A stretch of 64,000 nucleotides of DNA from Paenibacillus chitinolyticus NBRC 15660. GTDB lineage: Bacteria > Bacillota > Bacilli > Paenibacillales > NBRC-103111. Within the stretch, counting starts at the first letter, position 1, and every line of letters begins with the position of its first letter. The DNA is taken from positions 124,001 to 188,000 of the forward strand of contig NZ_BBJT01000007.1 of NCBI RefSeq assembly GCF_000739915.1, in the 5' to 3' direction. This document shows positions 7,904 to 15,611 of this stretch, one piece after another. The position numbers were made by a program, and so were the translations under genes. The notes under the pieces were generated by a model. The model searched no databases. It saw only the letters and a list, made by a program, of their open reading frames with translations, and was not told the DNA's origin.

Positions 7904-8203
7904 CTAAGGCTCTTGGAAACCCGCAAAAAGCAGCAGCAGGGCCGCAATCAAAGCTCCGGCGATCAGGAAGATGCTCCCCGTTACGGCAAATTTCAGAAAG
8001 CCCCGCTCCTCTTTCAGCATACCGGCATAACCCAGCACAAGGCTTGCGGCGAGCGAACCGATGGCGGTATAAAAAAGCAGCCGAATGCCCGCCGATTCGG
8101 AGCCGGCCGGGTTCTCCGAGATCAGGTAACTCCCGACGAGCAGCAGAACGCCCAGACTGCTTAACAGCGTAGAGCCCGTTCCGAACTTCTTCTTCGATTC
8201 CAT
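7904..8203 (-). CDS. small three-helix membrane protein of unknown function
   Basis: A 99-residue protein with three predicted transmembrane helices (LLSSLGVLLLVGSYLI, LLFYTAIGSLAASLVLGYAG, FAVTGSIFLIAGALIAALLL). No recognised family. The ATG at 8203 has GGAGG five bases upstream, whereas the in-frame ATG 18 bases earlier has no ribosome-binding site. It is flanked by a terminator on its 5' side, so it is probably a single-gene unit. Confidence 0.7.
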   Translation of the reverse strand: MESKKKFGTGSTLLSSLGVLLLVGSYLISENPAGSESAGIRLLFYTAIGSLAASLVLGYAGMLKEERGFLKFAVTGSIFLIAGALIAALLLLFAGFQEP

Positions 8204-8293
8204 GGCAGCCTCCGCAATCATTGGATTTCTTTCTTATACTCCATTCATACGAAGCGGATCTAAGAAGTTTCCGGATTCGGGTTGAAAAACGGG

Positions 8294-8330
8294 AAAACGC
8301 CCGACTCATTTAAGGAGATCCGGGCGTTTT
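8294..8330 (-). terminator. terminator of the lipid kinase gene
   Basis: AAAACGCCCG/CGGGCGTTTT perfect ten-base-pair stem with a 17-base loop; the T-run works on both strands. Confidence 0.8.
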
Positions 8331-8355
8331 GTCTGCCGAATAAGGTCGCGTGTCC

Positions 8356-9252
8356 CTACGGCTGTTCTTCCCCCACGAGAAAAGTCAGTTTTTTTCCCAG
8401 AACGGAAATACTCGCCGGGGTATGCGCATAAATTTCCCCGTCCATGTCGGCCTGCATAGGCTGATCCGTGGTTAGCTTTAAGGAAGTCGTGCGGATGAAC
8501 TCAAAGCTGCTCTTCTCGGAATCCCATTCCCCAAAATTCTTGATCTTGAACAGCTCCTTAAGCAGCGGCAGCCCGGCTTCGCGGATAATCGCCACGTCCA
8601 GGACGCCGTCGTAAAGGGCATCCGCCGCCAGGGGCAGCGGCCTCGTACCGAGAAACCGGCCGTTGGCGACGAAGAGCATCACCGCTTCCCCGTCTGTCCG
8701 CCCGCTGTCGTGTTCCAGGGTAAAGCGGAACGGATCTGCGGACGCTGCCGTCTGGAGCGTACTGATAAAATAACTCAGCTTGCCGATCGTCCCTTTCAGC
8801 TGCGGATTGATATTGACCGAGGCGTCGGTAATGAGGCCGATACCGAAGAAGTTCGAGAAATACCGGTCGTTCGCCCGGCCAATATCTACCGGCCGCGTGC
8901 GGCCTTGCATAAGGGCCTCCGCGGCCCGCCCCAGCTCCTGGGGAATATAGAGCGCCCGCGAGAAATCGTTGCATGTCCCGCCGGGAAGAATACCGACAAC
9001 GGGCGGATCGGCAAGCGGCGCCAGCCCGTTCACGCATTCATGGACGGTCCCGTCGCCCCCCAGCACAAGGAGGAGGTCCGTCTCCTCCCCGCGCTCCCGG
9101 CAGATCCGCTCCGCATCTCCCGGCTCCTTCGTCTGCACCAGCGTGAGCTCTTCGATGCCCGCCTCAAGCGGGCCGATCACCGCCCCAAGCCTGCTCCCCG
9201 TTTCCGCCTGACCGGCGCTGCCGTTGTGGATCAGAATCGCTTTTCCGAACAT
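8356..9252 (-). CDS. diacylglycerol kinase-family lipid kinase (YegS/BmrU/DgkB-like)
   Basis: A 298-residue soluble lipid kinase. LLLVLGGDGTVHECVNGL contains the GGDGT nucleotide-binding signature, followed by GILPGGTCNDFSRAL, as in DgkB and YegS; the C-terminal half is the beta-rich domain with QADMDGE. Likely reaction: ATP-dependent phosphorylation of diacylglycerol or another lipid alcohol, recycling lipoteichoic-acid by-products in Gram-positives. GGAGGAGG is two bases from the upstream GTG and eight from the ATG, so the ATG at 9252 is preferred. Monocistronic. Confidence 0.87.
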   Translation of the reverse strand: MFGKAILIHNGSAGQAETGSRLGAVIGPLEAGIEELTLVQTKEPGDAERICRERGEETDLLLVLGGDGTVHECVNGLAPLADPPVVGILPGGTCNDFSRALYIPQELGRAAEALMQGRTRPVDIGRANDRYFSNFFGIGLITDASVNINPQLKGTIGKLSYFISTLQTAASADPFRFTLEHDSGRTDGEAVMLFVANGRFLGTRPLPLAADALYDGVLDVAIIREAGLPLLKELFKIKNFGEWDSEKSSFEFIRTTSLKLTTDQPMQADMDGEIYAHTPASISVLGKKLTFLVGEEQP

Positions 9253-9512
9253 GCCCACCGCCTCCTCCGATTACACCAAATTTCCTTCTCTAGCCTGTAC
9301 TTACCCCGATCCAGAAATTCGGACCACCTTTTCCAGAAAAAGGGGCACAACTTCGAAATTCTGTCTGCTCCTATCCCGCTATCCGGCCCGCGATAAAATA
9401 TGGAACCACAGGACGAAAGCGAACGCGGAAGCCAACACCTCTCTAATCGATTAACACCTTGCGAAGCTTTTCCGAAAAATTTTGCCCCCTACGCCCATGC
9501 CCTTTCCTTAAC

Positions 9513-9550
9513 GAAAAAAAGAGAAGATGCACCTTTCAGGCACCTTCTCT
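9513..9550 (-). terminator. terminator of the ABC transporter operon
   Basis: AGAGAAG/CTTCTCT stem with an inner GGTGC/GCACC helix and seven T on the minus strand, just after the second permease gene. Confidence 0.75.
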
Positions 9551-9596
9551 CATTCTATCGTCTATCCGGAAATCAGGGAAAACCCATGGAATCCCA

Positions 9597-10337
9597 TCAA
9601 ATTTCTTTTCTTTGAAAATAGCTCAGTCCCGACAGGAAGAAAACCACGAAACCTCCAAGAATAACGTATATCAGTGTTTCGAAGGAAACATGAAGCCCTC
9701 CCAAGCTGGTGTCGCTCGCCGGGAGCATCGCGAGGAACGGCTGCGCCCACGGATAGAACGGGCCGTACGTTTCGGAATTGGCCACCAGAATGTTCGGCAG
9801 CGTGAAGATAACGTTGAGCGCAAGCGGGGCGGCGAAGCTCACCCAGGCGACGGAGACCCAGAGTTGCAGAGCCGCCAGCGGCAGAGTAGCGAGCCATCCG
9901 CCCAAGACAGGCCACAGCAGTTGGCTCCAAGGGATGCTTGCTCCAAGCCCCTTGATGCAGCCCACTCCGACCAAGCCGCCGAGGAACAGCAGTTGAGTGA
10001 CGGCGAGCAGCCCGGTGACGAGCAGGAGCTTGGCCATGAACAGGTGGGAGCGCGAAACCGGCAGCGCCAGCACCTGCTTCCAGCCCCCGCCCGTGTGCTC
10101 GTAGCGGCACACGAAAGCCGCGAACACGCCGGTCAGCAGCGGAAGGAACAGCATCGCATGAATGAGGGCCATCGTGCTCAGCAGGAGCGTCCATGCGATC
10201 AAGGGTTCATTCGCCGGCACCGGCAGCGCCAGACCGGTCGCAAAAGCGAGCAGCGGGGAGATGAAAATCAGCAGCCAGATGTTCGTTTTGCGCAGCTTCA
10301 GCCATTCGGCACCCAGTATTTTAAAGAAAGCGGCCAT
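9597..10337 (-). CDS. ABC-2 type permease, lantibiotic-immunity-like (LanG position)
   Basis: A 246-residue integral membrane protein with six hydrophobic segments and no ATPase motif. It begins MAAFFKILGAEWLKLRKTN, the start typical of permeases in LanFEG/bacitracin-type transporters; EHTGGGWKQVLALPVSRSHLF matches the same segment (EHQRNSWKQLLALPVSRFSVF) of the preceding gene, so the two are old duplicates. It starts one base after the preceding stop and is the last gene of the five-gene operon. It probably pairs with its paralogue to move amphipathic peptides away from the membrane. Confidence 0.85.
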   Translation of the reverse strand: MAAFFKILGAEWLKLRKTNIWLLIFISPLLAFATGLALPVPANEPLIAWTLLLSTMALIHAMLFLPLLTGVFAAFVCRYEHTGGGWKQVLALPVSRSHLFMAKLLLVTGLLAVTQLLFLGGLVGVGCIKGLGASIPWSQLLWPVLGGWLATLPLAALQLWVSVAWVSFAAPLALNVIFTLPNILVANSETYGPFYPWAQPFLAMLPASDTSLGGLHVSFETLIYVILGGFVVFFLSGLSYFQRKEI

Positions 10338-10338
10338 C

Positions 10339-11052
10339 TCAGTTCACATCCTGTCTTGTAAAGTGAGTCAGCCCGATCAGGAACACGACGATGCCCGTGG
10401 CGATTCCAAGCCATACGTTAAGCTCGGGCCGTCCGGCTTCGTTTACGAGCAGCGGCCATTTCCATAGGAACCAGTCCGGCAGCCGGATGGAAAAGAGGCT
10501 CAGCACGGTTCCCAAAATACCGGCCGTCAGCGGAATGGCCTGATTGCGGACCGCTACGGACAACCACAGCTGAATGGACAGGATCGGGATTCCGGCGAGA
10601 AGCGGGAACAGGCTGATGCGGAGTACGTGCATAACGGGAACGTTCATCCCGAAGCCGAGCAGGAAGCCGAGAAGCACGGAGCCCGCCGCGAGCAAGAGGC
10701 ACGACACAAGCAGCAGGATGAGTACGAGCAGCAGCTTCGACGTGAAGACGCTGAAGCGGGAAACAGGCAGGGCCAGCAGTTGCTTCCAGGAATTCCTCTG
10801 ATGCTCGTAGCCCGCGATCATCGACGTCAGCAGCGTCATGCCGAGCAGCAGGGCCGGGGCCGCGAGAAACTGGATGTTCGAGAGCAGCCCGTACCAGAGA
10901 TCGTTAGCGTACTGCTTAGTCAGATAGTCGTAACGCAGGCCGAAGTTGACGGCCTGGAGACCGACCACGCCCACGGGACCCAGCAGCACGAGGAACCAGG
11001 CAAGCGTCCGGCGGATTTTCAAGAAATCCGCCGCCAGTACTCTGCCGATCAT
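10339..11052 (-). CDS. ABC-2 type permease, lantibiotic-immunity-like (LanE position)
   Basis: A 237-residue membrane protein with six predicted helices, homologous to the next gene downstream (shared WKQLLALPVSR segment). Its start overlaps the end of the ATPase gene by four bases, implying translational coupling and stoichiometric assembly with it. Together with the ATPase and second permease it makes a LanFEG-like exporter, the class used for self-protection or resistance against lantibiotics and bacitracin. No biosynthetic genes are nearby, so resistance is more likely than producer immunity. Confidence 0.85.
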   Translation of the reverse strand: MIGRVLAADFLKIRRTLAWFLVLLGPVGVVGLQAVNFGLRYDYLTKQYANDLWYGLLSNIQFLAAPALLLGMTLLTSMIAGYEHQRNSWKQLLALPVSRFSVFTSKLLLVLILLLVSCLLLAAGSVLLGFLLGFGMNVPVMHVLRISLFPLLAGIPILSIQLWLSVAVRNQAIPLTAGILGTVLSLFSIRLPDWFLWKWPLLVNEAGRPELNVWLGIATGIVVFLIGLTHFTRQDVN

Positions 11053-11963
11053 AAGCTCTCTCCCTCCCCTACCAGGTCCAGGAAGAAATCTTCCAGCGAT
11101 TTCTTCTTCTCTTCCACCCGGTAGACGGAGTGTCCCGCCTGGACCAGACCGGCCACAACCTGCGCGATCTTCTCGTCGGGAGCTTCCTCGAGAAGAAGCG
11201 AGGACTCGTCGGCCACCGCGAAGCAGCCGGCCGAGGCGACGGTACGCAGCGCCTGCTGCGGCGCGTCTACGGCAATGCGGATCTGGCCGCCTGCCCGTTT
11301 GCGCAGACTCTCGATCGTGTCTTCGAAGATCATCGAGCCGCCGCTGATAATGCCGACGCGGCTGGCCATCTGATCCACCTCGCTCAGCAGGTGGCTCGAT
11401 ACAAGAACGGTCACGCCGTACTGCTGCGGCATGCTTTTGATCAGCTCCCGGATCTCTAGGATGCCGGACGGGTCGAGCCCGTTCGTAGGCTCGTCGAGCA
11501 CGAGCAGCTCCGGGCTGCCCAGCAGCGCGGCGGCGATGCCCAGACGCTGCTTCATGCCGAGCGAGTAGCCCTTCACCGGACGTTTCGCTTCCTTCGTCAG
11601 GCGGACAATCGCCAGCACTTCGTCGATCCGCTGTTTCGGCACGTCGAGAATGCGGCGGATAGCCTCCAGATTTTCGTAAGCGGTCAGATGGCCGTAGTAG
11701 GAAGGGTACTCTACCAGGGAACCGACCTTGCGCAGGATTGCCAGCTTTTCCTTGCGCAGATCTTTGCCGAACAGCTGCACCGTCCCTTTCGTCGGGCGGA
11801 TCAAGCCGAGCAGCATCCGTATGGTCGTCGTTTTCCCGGCGCCGTTGGGCCCGAGAAAGCCGTAAATATCCCCTTTGCGGATTTGAAGATTCACGTTGTC
11901 CACGGCAGATCTCAGTTTGTATTGTTTGGACAACCCGAAGGTTTGAATAATCATTTCGTTCAT
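11049..11963 (-). CDS. ABC transporter ATP-binding protein, BcrA/LanF-like
   Basis: A 304-residue ATPase. Walker A is GPNGAGKTTT (about 38-47), signature GYSLGMKQRLGIAAALL, Walker B LLVLDEPTNGLD, then an H-loop SSHLL. The C-terminal 80 residues are the accessory domain found in BcrA-type proteins. GAGGTGA seven bases before the ATG supports the start. It comes 77 bases after the sensor kinase gene, so the transporter is likely in the same transcript as the two-component system. Function: energises export or removal of cell-envelope-active peptides. Confidence 0.9.
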   Translation of the reverse strand: MNEMIIQTFGLSKQYKLRSAVDNVNLQIRKGDIYGFLGPNGAGKTTTIRMLLGLIRPTKGTVQLFGKDLRKEKLAILRKVGSLVEYPSYYGHLTAYENLEAIRRILDVPKQRIDEVLAIVRLTKEAKRPVKGYSLGMKQRLGIAAALLGSPELLVLDEPTNGLDPSGILEIRELIKSMPQQYGVTVLVSSHLLSEVDQMASRVGIISGGSMIFEDTIESLRKRAGGQIRIAVDAPQQALRTVASAGCFAVADESSLLLEEAPDEKIAQVVAGLVQAGHSVYRVEEKKKSLEDFFLDLVGEGESL

Positions 11964-12040
11964 GGAAAAATCACCTCGCCCCTTATGTTAAAGAGCGAAG
12001 GTTAATCCCAGGGTGCGGCTTGTTTAAAATTTGTTTAAAA

Positions 12041-13402
12041 TCACCTGACGCGGGGGAACAGATAGATCGCCGTTCCTTCCCGCGAACTGACGACATCCCA
12101 GTCCAAATGCATTTCTTTCACCATCAGCGCGACAATCGTGAGGCCGATTCCGGCTCCCTTCTCCGCCGACGGCGCCTTCATGCCAGGGCCCTTGTCCTCG
12201 ATCATGAGAGCAGTCCCGCCTTCCCTTTCCTCGGTACGGAGACCGATATATCCGCCGGACTTGGCGTGACGGAGTACATTCTGGAACAAATTGTCCAGAA
12301 TCCGGTTCATCCACTGCGGATCGGCTTTCCAGTAGACCGGGTGCTCCGTCACTCCGACGTCCATGACCATACCTTCCTCCTCGAATACGGGGTACCATGC
12401 GGCGGCGGACGCCCGGGCGAGCCGGGCAACATCGATTTCGGTTCGCTGGAGCGGGTACTTTCCGGCGGAAAGCAGCGTATACGACAGCAGGTTGTCGATG
12501 AGGCGGTTGAGATCGTCGGACTTCGTCTCGATCAGAGCCAGCGAAGACTTGCCTGACGCGGAGATCGGCTCCTTCTGCAGCGAGTAAGCATGGCTGCGGA
12601 TGATCGTCAGCGGCGTGCGCAGATCGTGGGACAGATTCGCGATGAGCTGCTTTCGCAGACCTTCCTCTTTCCGCTCCCGCTGGCGGCTTGTCGTCAGCTC
12701 CTCGATCATCCGATTGAAGGCCAGCTCCAGCTGTCCGATTTCGTCCTTCTTGCTGACGGCTATCGGATGGGGGATTTCCCGGCCATCCGGCAGCCCCATC
12801 GCCTCCTCCAGATGAACGAGACGCTTGCGGATGCGGTAGAAAAACAGCCACGACATGAATAGGAACAAGCCGAAGGCCAGCAGCATGATGCCGATGACAT
12901 ACCGGTCGCTATAGAGAGGCCGTTCCTCCTTCATCAGCACCCGCGGAATCTGCATTACCATAAACCCCTGAGACGCGTCTTCTCCCACGAAAGCGACCGT
13001 TGTAAAAGGATCGCCGTTATAACTCTTTTTCATAAAAGCAATCGTGTCGGCCGCTTCCCATACGGCTGGAAGGTCCGACCGTTCAGGCAGGGTTAAGCGC
13101 GTTTTTCCGCTGCCGTCGACCCAGAACAGATCCGCCTTCGGATACTTCTCCTTCAGCTCCCGTATCCGCTTGTCGATTCCCTCATCTCCGGCGCCCTGCA
13201 GCTTCTTGGCCTCCCCGTGCCAGGACTTCTCGATGTCATTTCCCCTCGCGTAGGGATTGGTCTTCCGGTTCTCTTCCTGGGTCTTGAACGAATGCGGCAA
13301 ATAATACAGAACAGCGGCCATCGGAAGAACAATCGGCCAAATCAGCATCGCGAACACGACGATGCACAAATATTTAACCAGCAGCGAGTGGCGCCACTTC
13401 AT
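12041..13402 (-). CDS. sensor histidine kinase with extracytoplasmic domain
   Basis: A 453-residue membrane kinase. A transmembrane helix (about 9-31) is followed by an extracellular domain of roughly 130 residues and a second helix (about 165-190). A HAMP linker follows, then the phosphoacceptor box NLSHDLRTPLTIIRSH with His259. The ATPase domain shows the N box DNLFQNVLRHA and G boxes DKGPGMK and GAGIGLTI. It overlaps the response regulator gene by four bases. The large external loop distinguishes it from the short-loop BceS class. It probably senses envelope stress or peptides and switches on the adjoining exporter. Confidence 0.9.
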   Translation of the reverse strand: MKWRHSLLVKYLCIVVFAMLIWPIVLPMAAVLYYLPHSFKTQEENRKTNPYARGNDIEKSWHGEAKKLQGAGDEGIDKRIRELKEKYPKADLFWVDGSGKTRLTLPERSDLPAVWEAADTIAFMKKSYNGDPFTTVAFVGEDASQGFMVMQIPRVLMKEERPLYSDRYVIGIMLLAFGLFLFMSWLFFYRIRKRLVHLEEAMGLPDGREIPHPIAVSKKDEIGQLELAFNRMIEELTTSRQRERKEEGLRKQLIANLSHDLRTPLTIIRSHAYSLQKEPISASGKSSLALIETKSDDLNRLIDNLLSYTLLSAGKYPLQRTEIDVARLARASAAAWYPVFEEEGMVMDVGVTEHPVYWKADPQWMNRILDNLFQNVLRHAKSGGYIGLRTEEREGGTALMIEDKGPGMKAPSAEKGAGIGLTIVALMVKEMHLDWDVVSSREGTAIYLFPRVR

Positions 13403-14076
13403 GCTCTCACCCGGTAACCGATGCCGCGGATCGTCTCCACGATTTCGGGTTGACTGGGGTCGCGCTCGATCTTTTCGCGGAGATAGCGGATGTGAACCAT
13501 CAGCGTTTTGTCCCCGTCCATGTAAGGGTCTCCCCAGACCCCTTCGTACAACTGCTCTTTTGTAAGAATCTGATTCGGATGACGCAGGAAGTACATGAAA
13601 ATCTGGAATTGTTTCCCCGTCAAAATAATTTCTTCTCCGGTCCGCGTGTCCACGATCCGGTTCTCCTCCATATTTACCTGCAAATGATGCAGCGTGAGCT
13701 CCGCCTGCGCCAGTTTACCCGTACGCCTCAGCAGCACTTCCACACGGGCCGTCAGCTCATCCGGATGAAACGGCTTCGTCACGTAATCGTCCGCGAACTG
13801 CAGACCCTGCAATTTATCGTCGATGGAGGTGCGCGCGGAGAGCATCAGAACGGGCGTATCCGGGTAATTCTTTTTCATCCGCTGCCCGATCGAAAAGCCG
13901 TCCAGACCAGGGAGCATCACGTCCAGGATGACCAGGTCGCTTTTCTCCCAGAACTCCGCCGCCTTCTCTCCCGATTTCAGCCAGTTCACTTCGTAACCCC
14001 GCTCGATCAAGTGACTGTTGACCCATTTGCCGATTTCGGGATCGTCCTCAATGTACAAAATTTGTTTAACGGCCAT
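13399..14076 (-). CDS. OmpR-family response regulator
   Basis: A 225-residue transcription factor. The receiver domain has the acidic pocket at Asp11/Asp12, phosphoacceptor Asp52 in VILDVMLPG, and Lys of VTKPFHPDE. The C-terminal winged helix contains TGKQFQIFMYFLRHPNQ and DKTLMVHIRYLREKIE. First gene of a five-gene minus-strand block (regulator, kinase, ATPase, two permeases), which it probably activates. No obvious direct repeats were identified in its short upstream region. Confidence 0.92.
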   Translation of the reverse strand: MAVKQILYIEDDPEIGKWVNSHLIERGYEVNWLKSGEKAAEFWEKSDLVILDVMLPGLDGFSIGQRMKKNYPDTPVLMLSARTSIDDKLQGLQFADDYVTKPFHPDELTARVEVLLRRTGKLAQAELTLHHLQVNMEENRIVDTRTGEEIILTGKQFQIFMYFLRHPNQILTKEQLYEGVWGDPYMDGDKTLMVHIRYLREKIERDPSQPEIVETIRGIGYRVRA

Positions 14077-14302
14077 ACTTCTAACTCCTTCCAGTCTCGC
14101 TACCGTTACTTTACAAAGACATCCGCCGGATTGTCAAAAGGGAACCGTTACTTCAAGCTTTGTTTTAACGTATAACATGCTTATGAATCCGCGAGGGAAC
14201 CGGTAGATAGGAAAATGCCGCACTCCCGCCTGGCGATCGTTACTCTGCCTGTCTTGATTGTGATCAACAGTCATTAAACCAGCCGATAAAGGAGGCCTTG
14301 TC

Positions 14303-15214
14303 ATGAGGATGCCCAAGCGTTTCAAGCACCTGTACACCTATCTTCACAAATGCTTCGGCAAAAGCCTCCGGTCTATGCGCGGCTTGCCTTTTCGAAAGGG
14401 CGCAGTCATAGCGGGCACCTATAAAATCATGAAAAAACTCGGAGCCGGCAGCTTCGGTGTCGCCTATCTGGCACTGAAAACGGATAACGGACAGCAGGTA
14501 GTACTGAAGAGAGTTGCGCCCGTGAGAGGCGGAAAAAAGCGGGCGGAATACATCTTCGGGCAGGAAACCGCCATGCTCCGGCAGCTTCGGCATCCGGATA
14601 TTCCGGCTTTCTACAAGGCTTTCCGCTGGCGGGGCGAGTTCTGCTTTACGATGGAGTATGTGCGGGGAAGCTCGCTGGATGTGCTGCTTTTCCGTGAAGA
14701 GAGAGCCTTCTCCGAGAAGGAAGCCCTGCTTCTGATCCGGCGGCTGCTGGAGCTTGCCGGAATGCTGCACGGCCAGGGAATCGTCCACCGGGATATTTCG
14801 ATCGCCAACGTGCTTTTGGACGGAGACAGGTTGAAGCTGATCGACTTCGGGCTTGCCCGGGCGCTAAGTTCCGGCGGCGCCGCTTCGGACAGCCCGGCCG
14901 GGGAACATCTCCCCCGCTGGGACGCGGATGTGGACGACGACGATCCGTCGGAGAAAAAATTCCGGCGGGCCGTTCATGTGACCGGCGATTTTTACGCGGC
15001 CGGTCATCTGCTTTTATTTTTACTGTACAGCACCTATTCTGCGGAAGACGAAAGCTTGGCCGAAGGCGCCGGACTGAGCTGGGAAAAAGAGCTGCTCCTC
15101 CATCCCGGAACGAAAAAACTGCTCCGCCGGTTGCTTTTGACGGAACAGCCTTATGAACATGCGAGCGAGATACAAAGCGAAATCGATGGAATTCTGGCAG
15201 AACTTGAAGGATGA
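14303..15214 (+). CDS. Hanks-type serine/threonine protein kinase, soluble
   Basis: A 303-residue kinase with all key residues: glycine loop GAGSFG (47-52), Lys69 in VVLKRV, Glu88 of helix C, catalytic HRDISIAN (Asp164, Asn169) and DFG 181-183. The activation region is unusual, carrying an acidic insert WDADVDDDDPSEKKF instead of a Thr-rich loop. The N-terminal 30 residues are basic, and no transmembrane helix or PASTA repeat follows, so this is not a PrkC-type receptor. AAAGGAGG stands upstream of the ATG. It converges with a tiny His/Ser-rich gene three bases away and lies next to a TPM-domain gene. Substrate unknown. Confidence 0.88.
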   Translation: MRMPKRFKHLYTYLHKCFGKSLRSMRGLPFRKGAVIAGTYKIMKKLGAGSFGVAYLALKTDNGQQVVLKRVAPVRGGKKRAEYIFGQETAMLRQLRHPDIPAFYKAFRWRGEFCFTMEYVRGSSLDVLLFREERAFSEKEALLLIRRLLELAGMLHGQGIVHRDISIANVLLDGDRLKLIDFGLARALSSGGAASDSPAGEHLPRWDADVDDDDPSEKKFRRAVHVTGDFYAAGHLLLFLLYSTYSAEDESLAEGAGLSWEKELLLHPGTKKLLRRLLLTEQPYEHASEIQSEIDGILAELEG

Positions 15215-15217
15215 GGG

Positions 15218-15397
15218 TCAACTGCTGTAAGAGCTGGAAGAGCGTTTCTTCTTGTAGTGGTTGTGACCGTAGTGATTGTGGCCGTTGTAATGCTTGCGGG
15301 AATGTCTGCGGAAATCGTCACTGCTGCTGTGGGGACGGTAGTGGGAGCCTTTGTTCTTGTCCGAACCAAGAAGTTTAGTCAGCATTTTTTTTAGCAT
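15218..15397 (-). CDS. 59-residue His/Ser/Tyr-rich protein
   Basis: Starts MLKKMLTKLLGSDKNKG (an amphipathic helix), then becomes histidine-rich with the doublet GHNHYGHNHY and ends KKKRSSSSYSS. No family recognised. GGAGGT abuts an earlier ATG (15403) but is seven bases from the chosen ATG (15397). The promoter resembles the ECF sigma class (see 15424-15450). The His pairs could bind metal and the Ser/Tyr tail could be phosphorylated by the adjacent kinase; both are inference. The stop lies three bases from the convergent kinase stop. Confidence 0.65.
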   Translation of the reverse strand: MLKKMLTKLLGSDKNKGSHYRPHSSSDDFRRHSRKHYNGHNHYGHNHYKKKRSSSSYSS

Positions 15398-15423
15398 GGC
15401 CATACCTCCTTTTGGGTGTACTA

Positions 15424-15450
15424 TACGGCGAAAGCAGGAATAACGTTTCA
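15424..15450 (-). promoter_or_regulatory. ECF-sigma-like promoter of the His/Ser-rich gene
   Basis: On the minus strand TGAAAC (15450-15445) and CGTA (15427-15424) are 17 bases apart, matching the sigma-W/sigma-M pattern TGAAAC-N16/17-CGT(A/C). No TTGACA-type -35 accompanies the TATAGT that overlaps CGTA. The ribosome-binding site follows about 15 bases later. Confidence 0.5.
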
Positions 15451-15525
15451 GATTGGGCAGGATATCTCCCTCGATCAGTTCTTACCCAAAAAGTCAGGGA
15501 TAGCGAACTTTCCTCCATCGTTAGC

Positions 15526-15565
15526 ATGCAAAAAAAGAAGGAGGAAACGGGTCCCTCCTTCTTTT
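15526..15565 (-). terminator. terminator of the TPM-domain gene
   Basis: AAAAGAAGGAGG/CCTCCTTCTTTT perfect twelve-pair stem with a nine-base loop and a T-run on the minus strand. Confidence 0.82.
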
Positions 15566-15611
15566 CGTTCATTTCCGCAGCCGGTTCGCGCTTACCGTGC
15601 CGCGCGGCGCC

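Noticed and set aside
9459-10361. 300-residue plus-strand frame opposite the permease genes
   Set aside because: Gln/Arg/His-rich shadow of two coding permeases, without a ribosome-binding site.
14254-14267. TTGATTGTGATCAA palindrome upstream of the Ser/Thr kinase
   Set aside because: Short arms of five bases and no promoter alignment; chance level.
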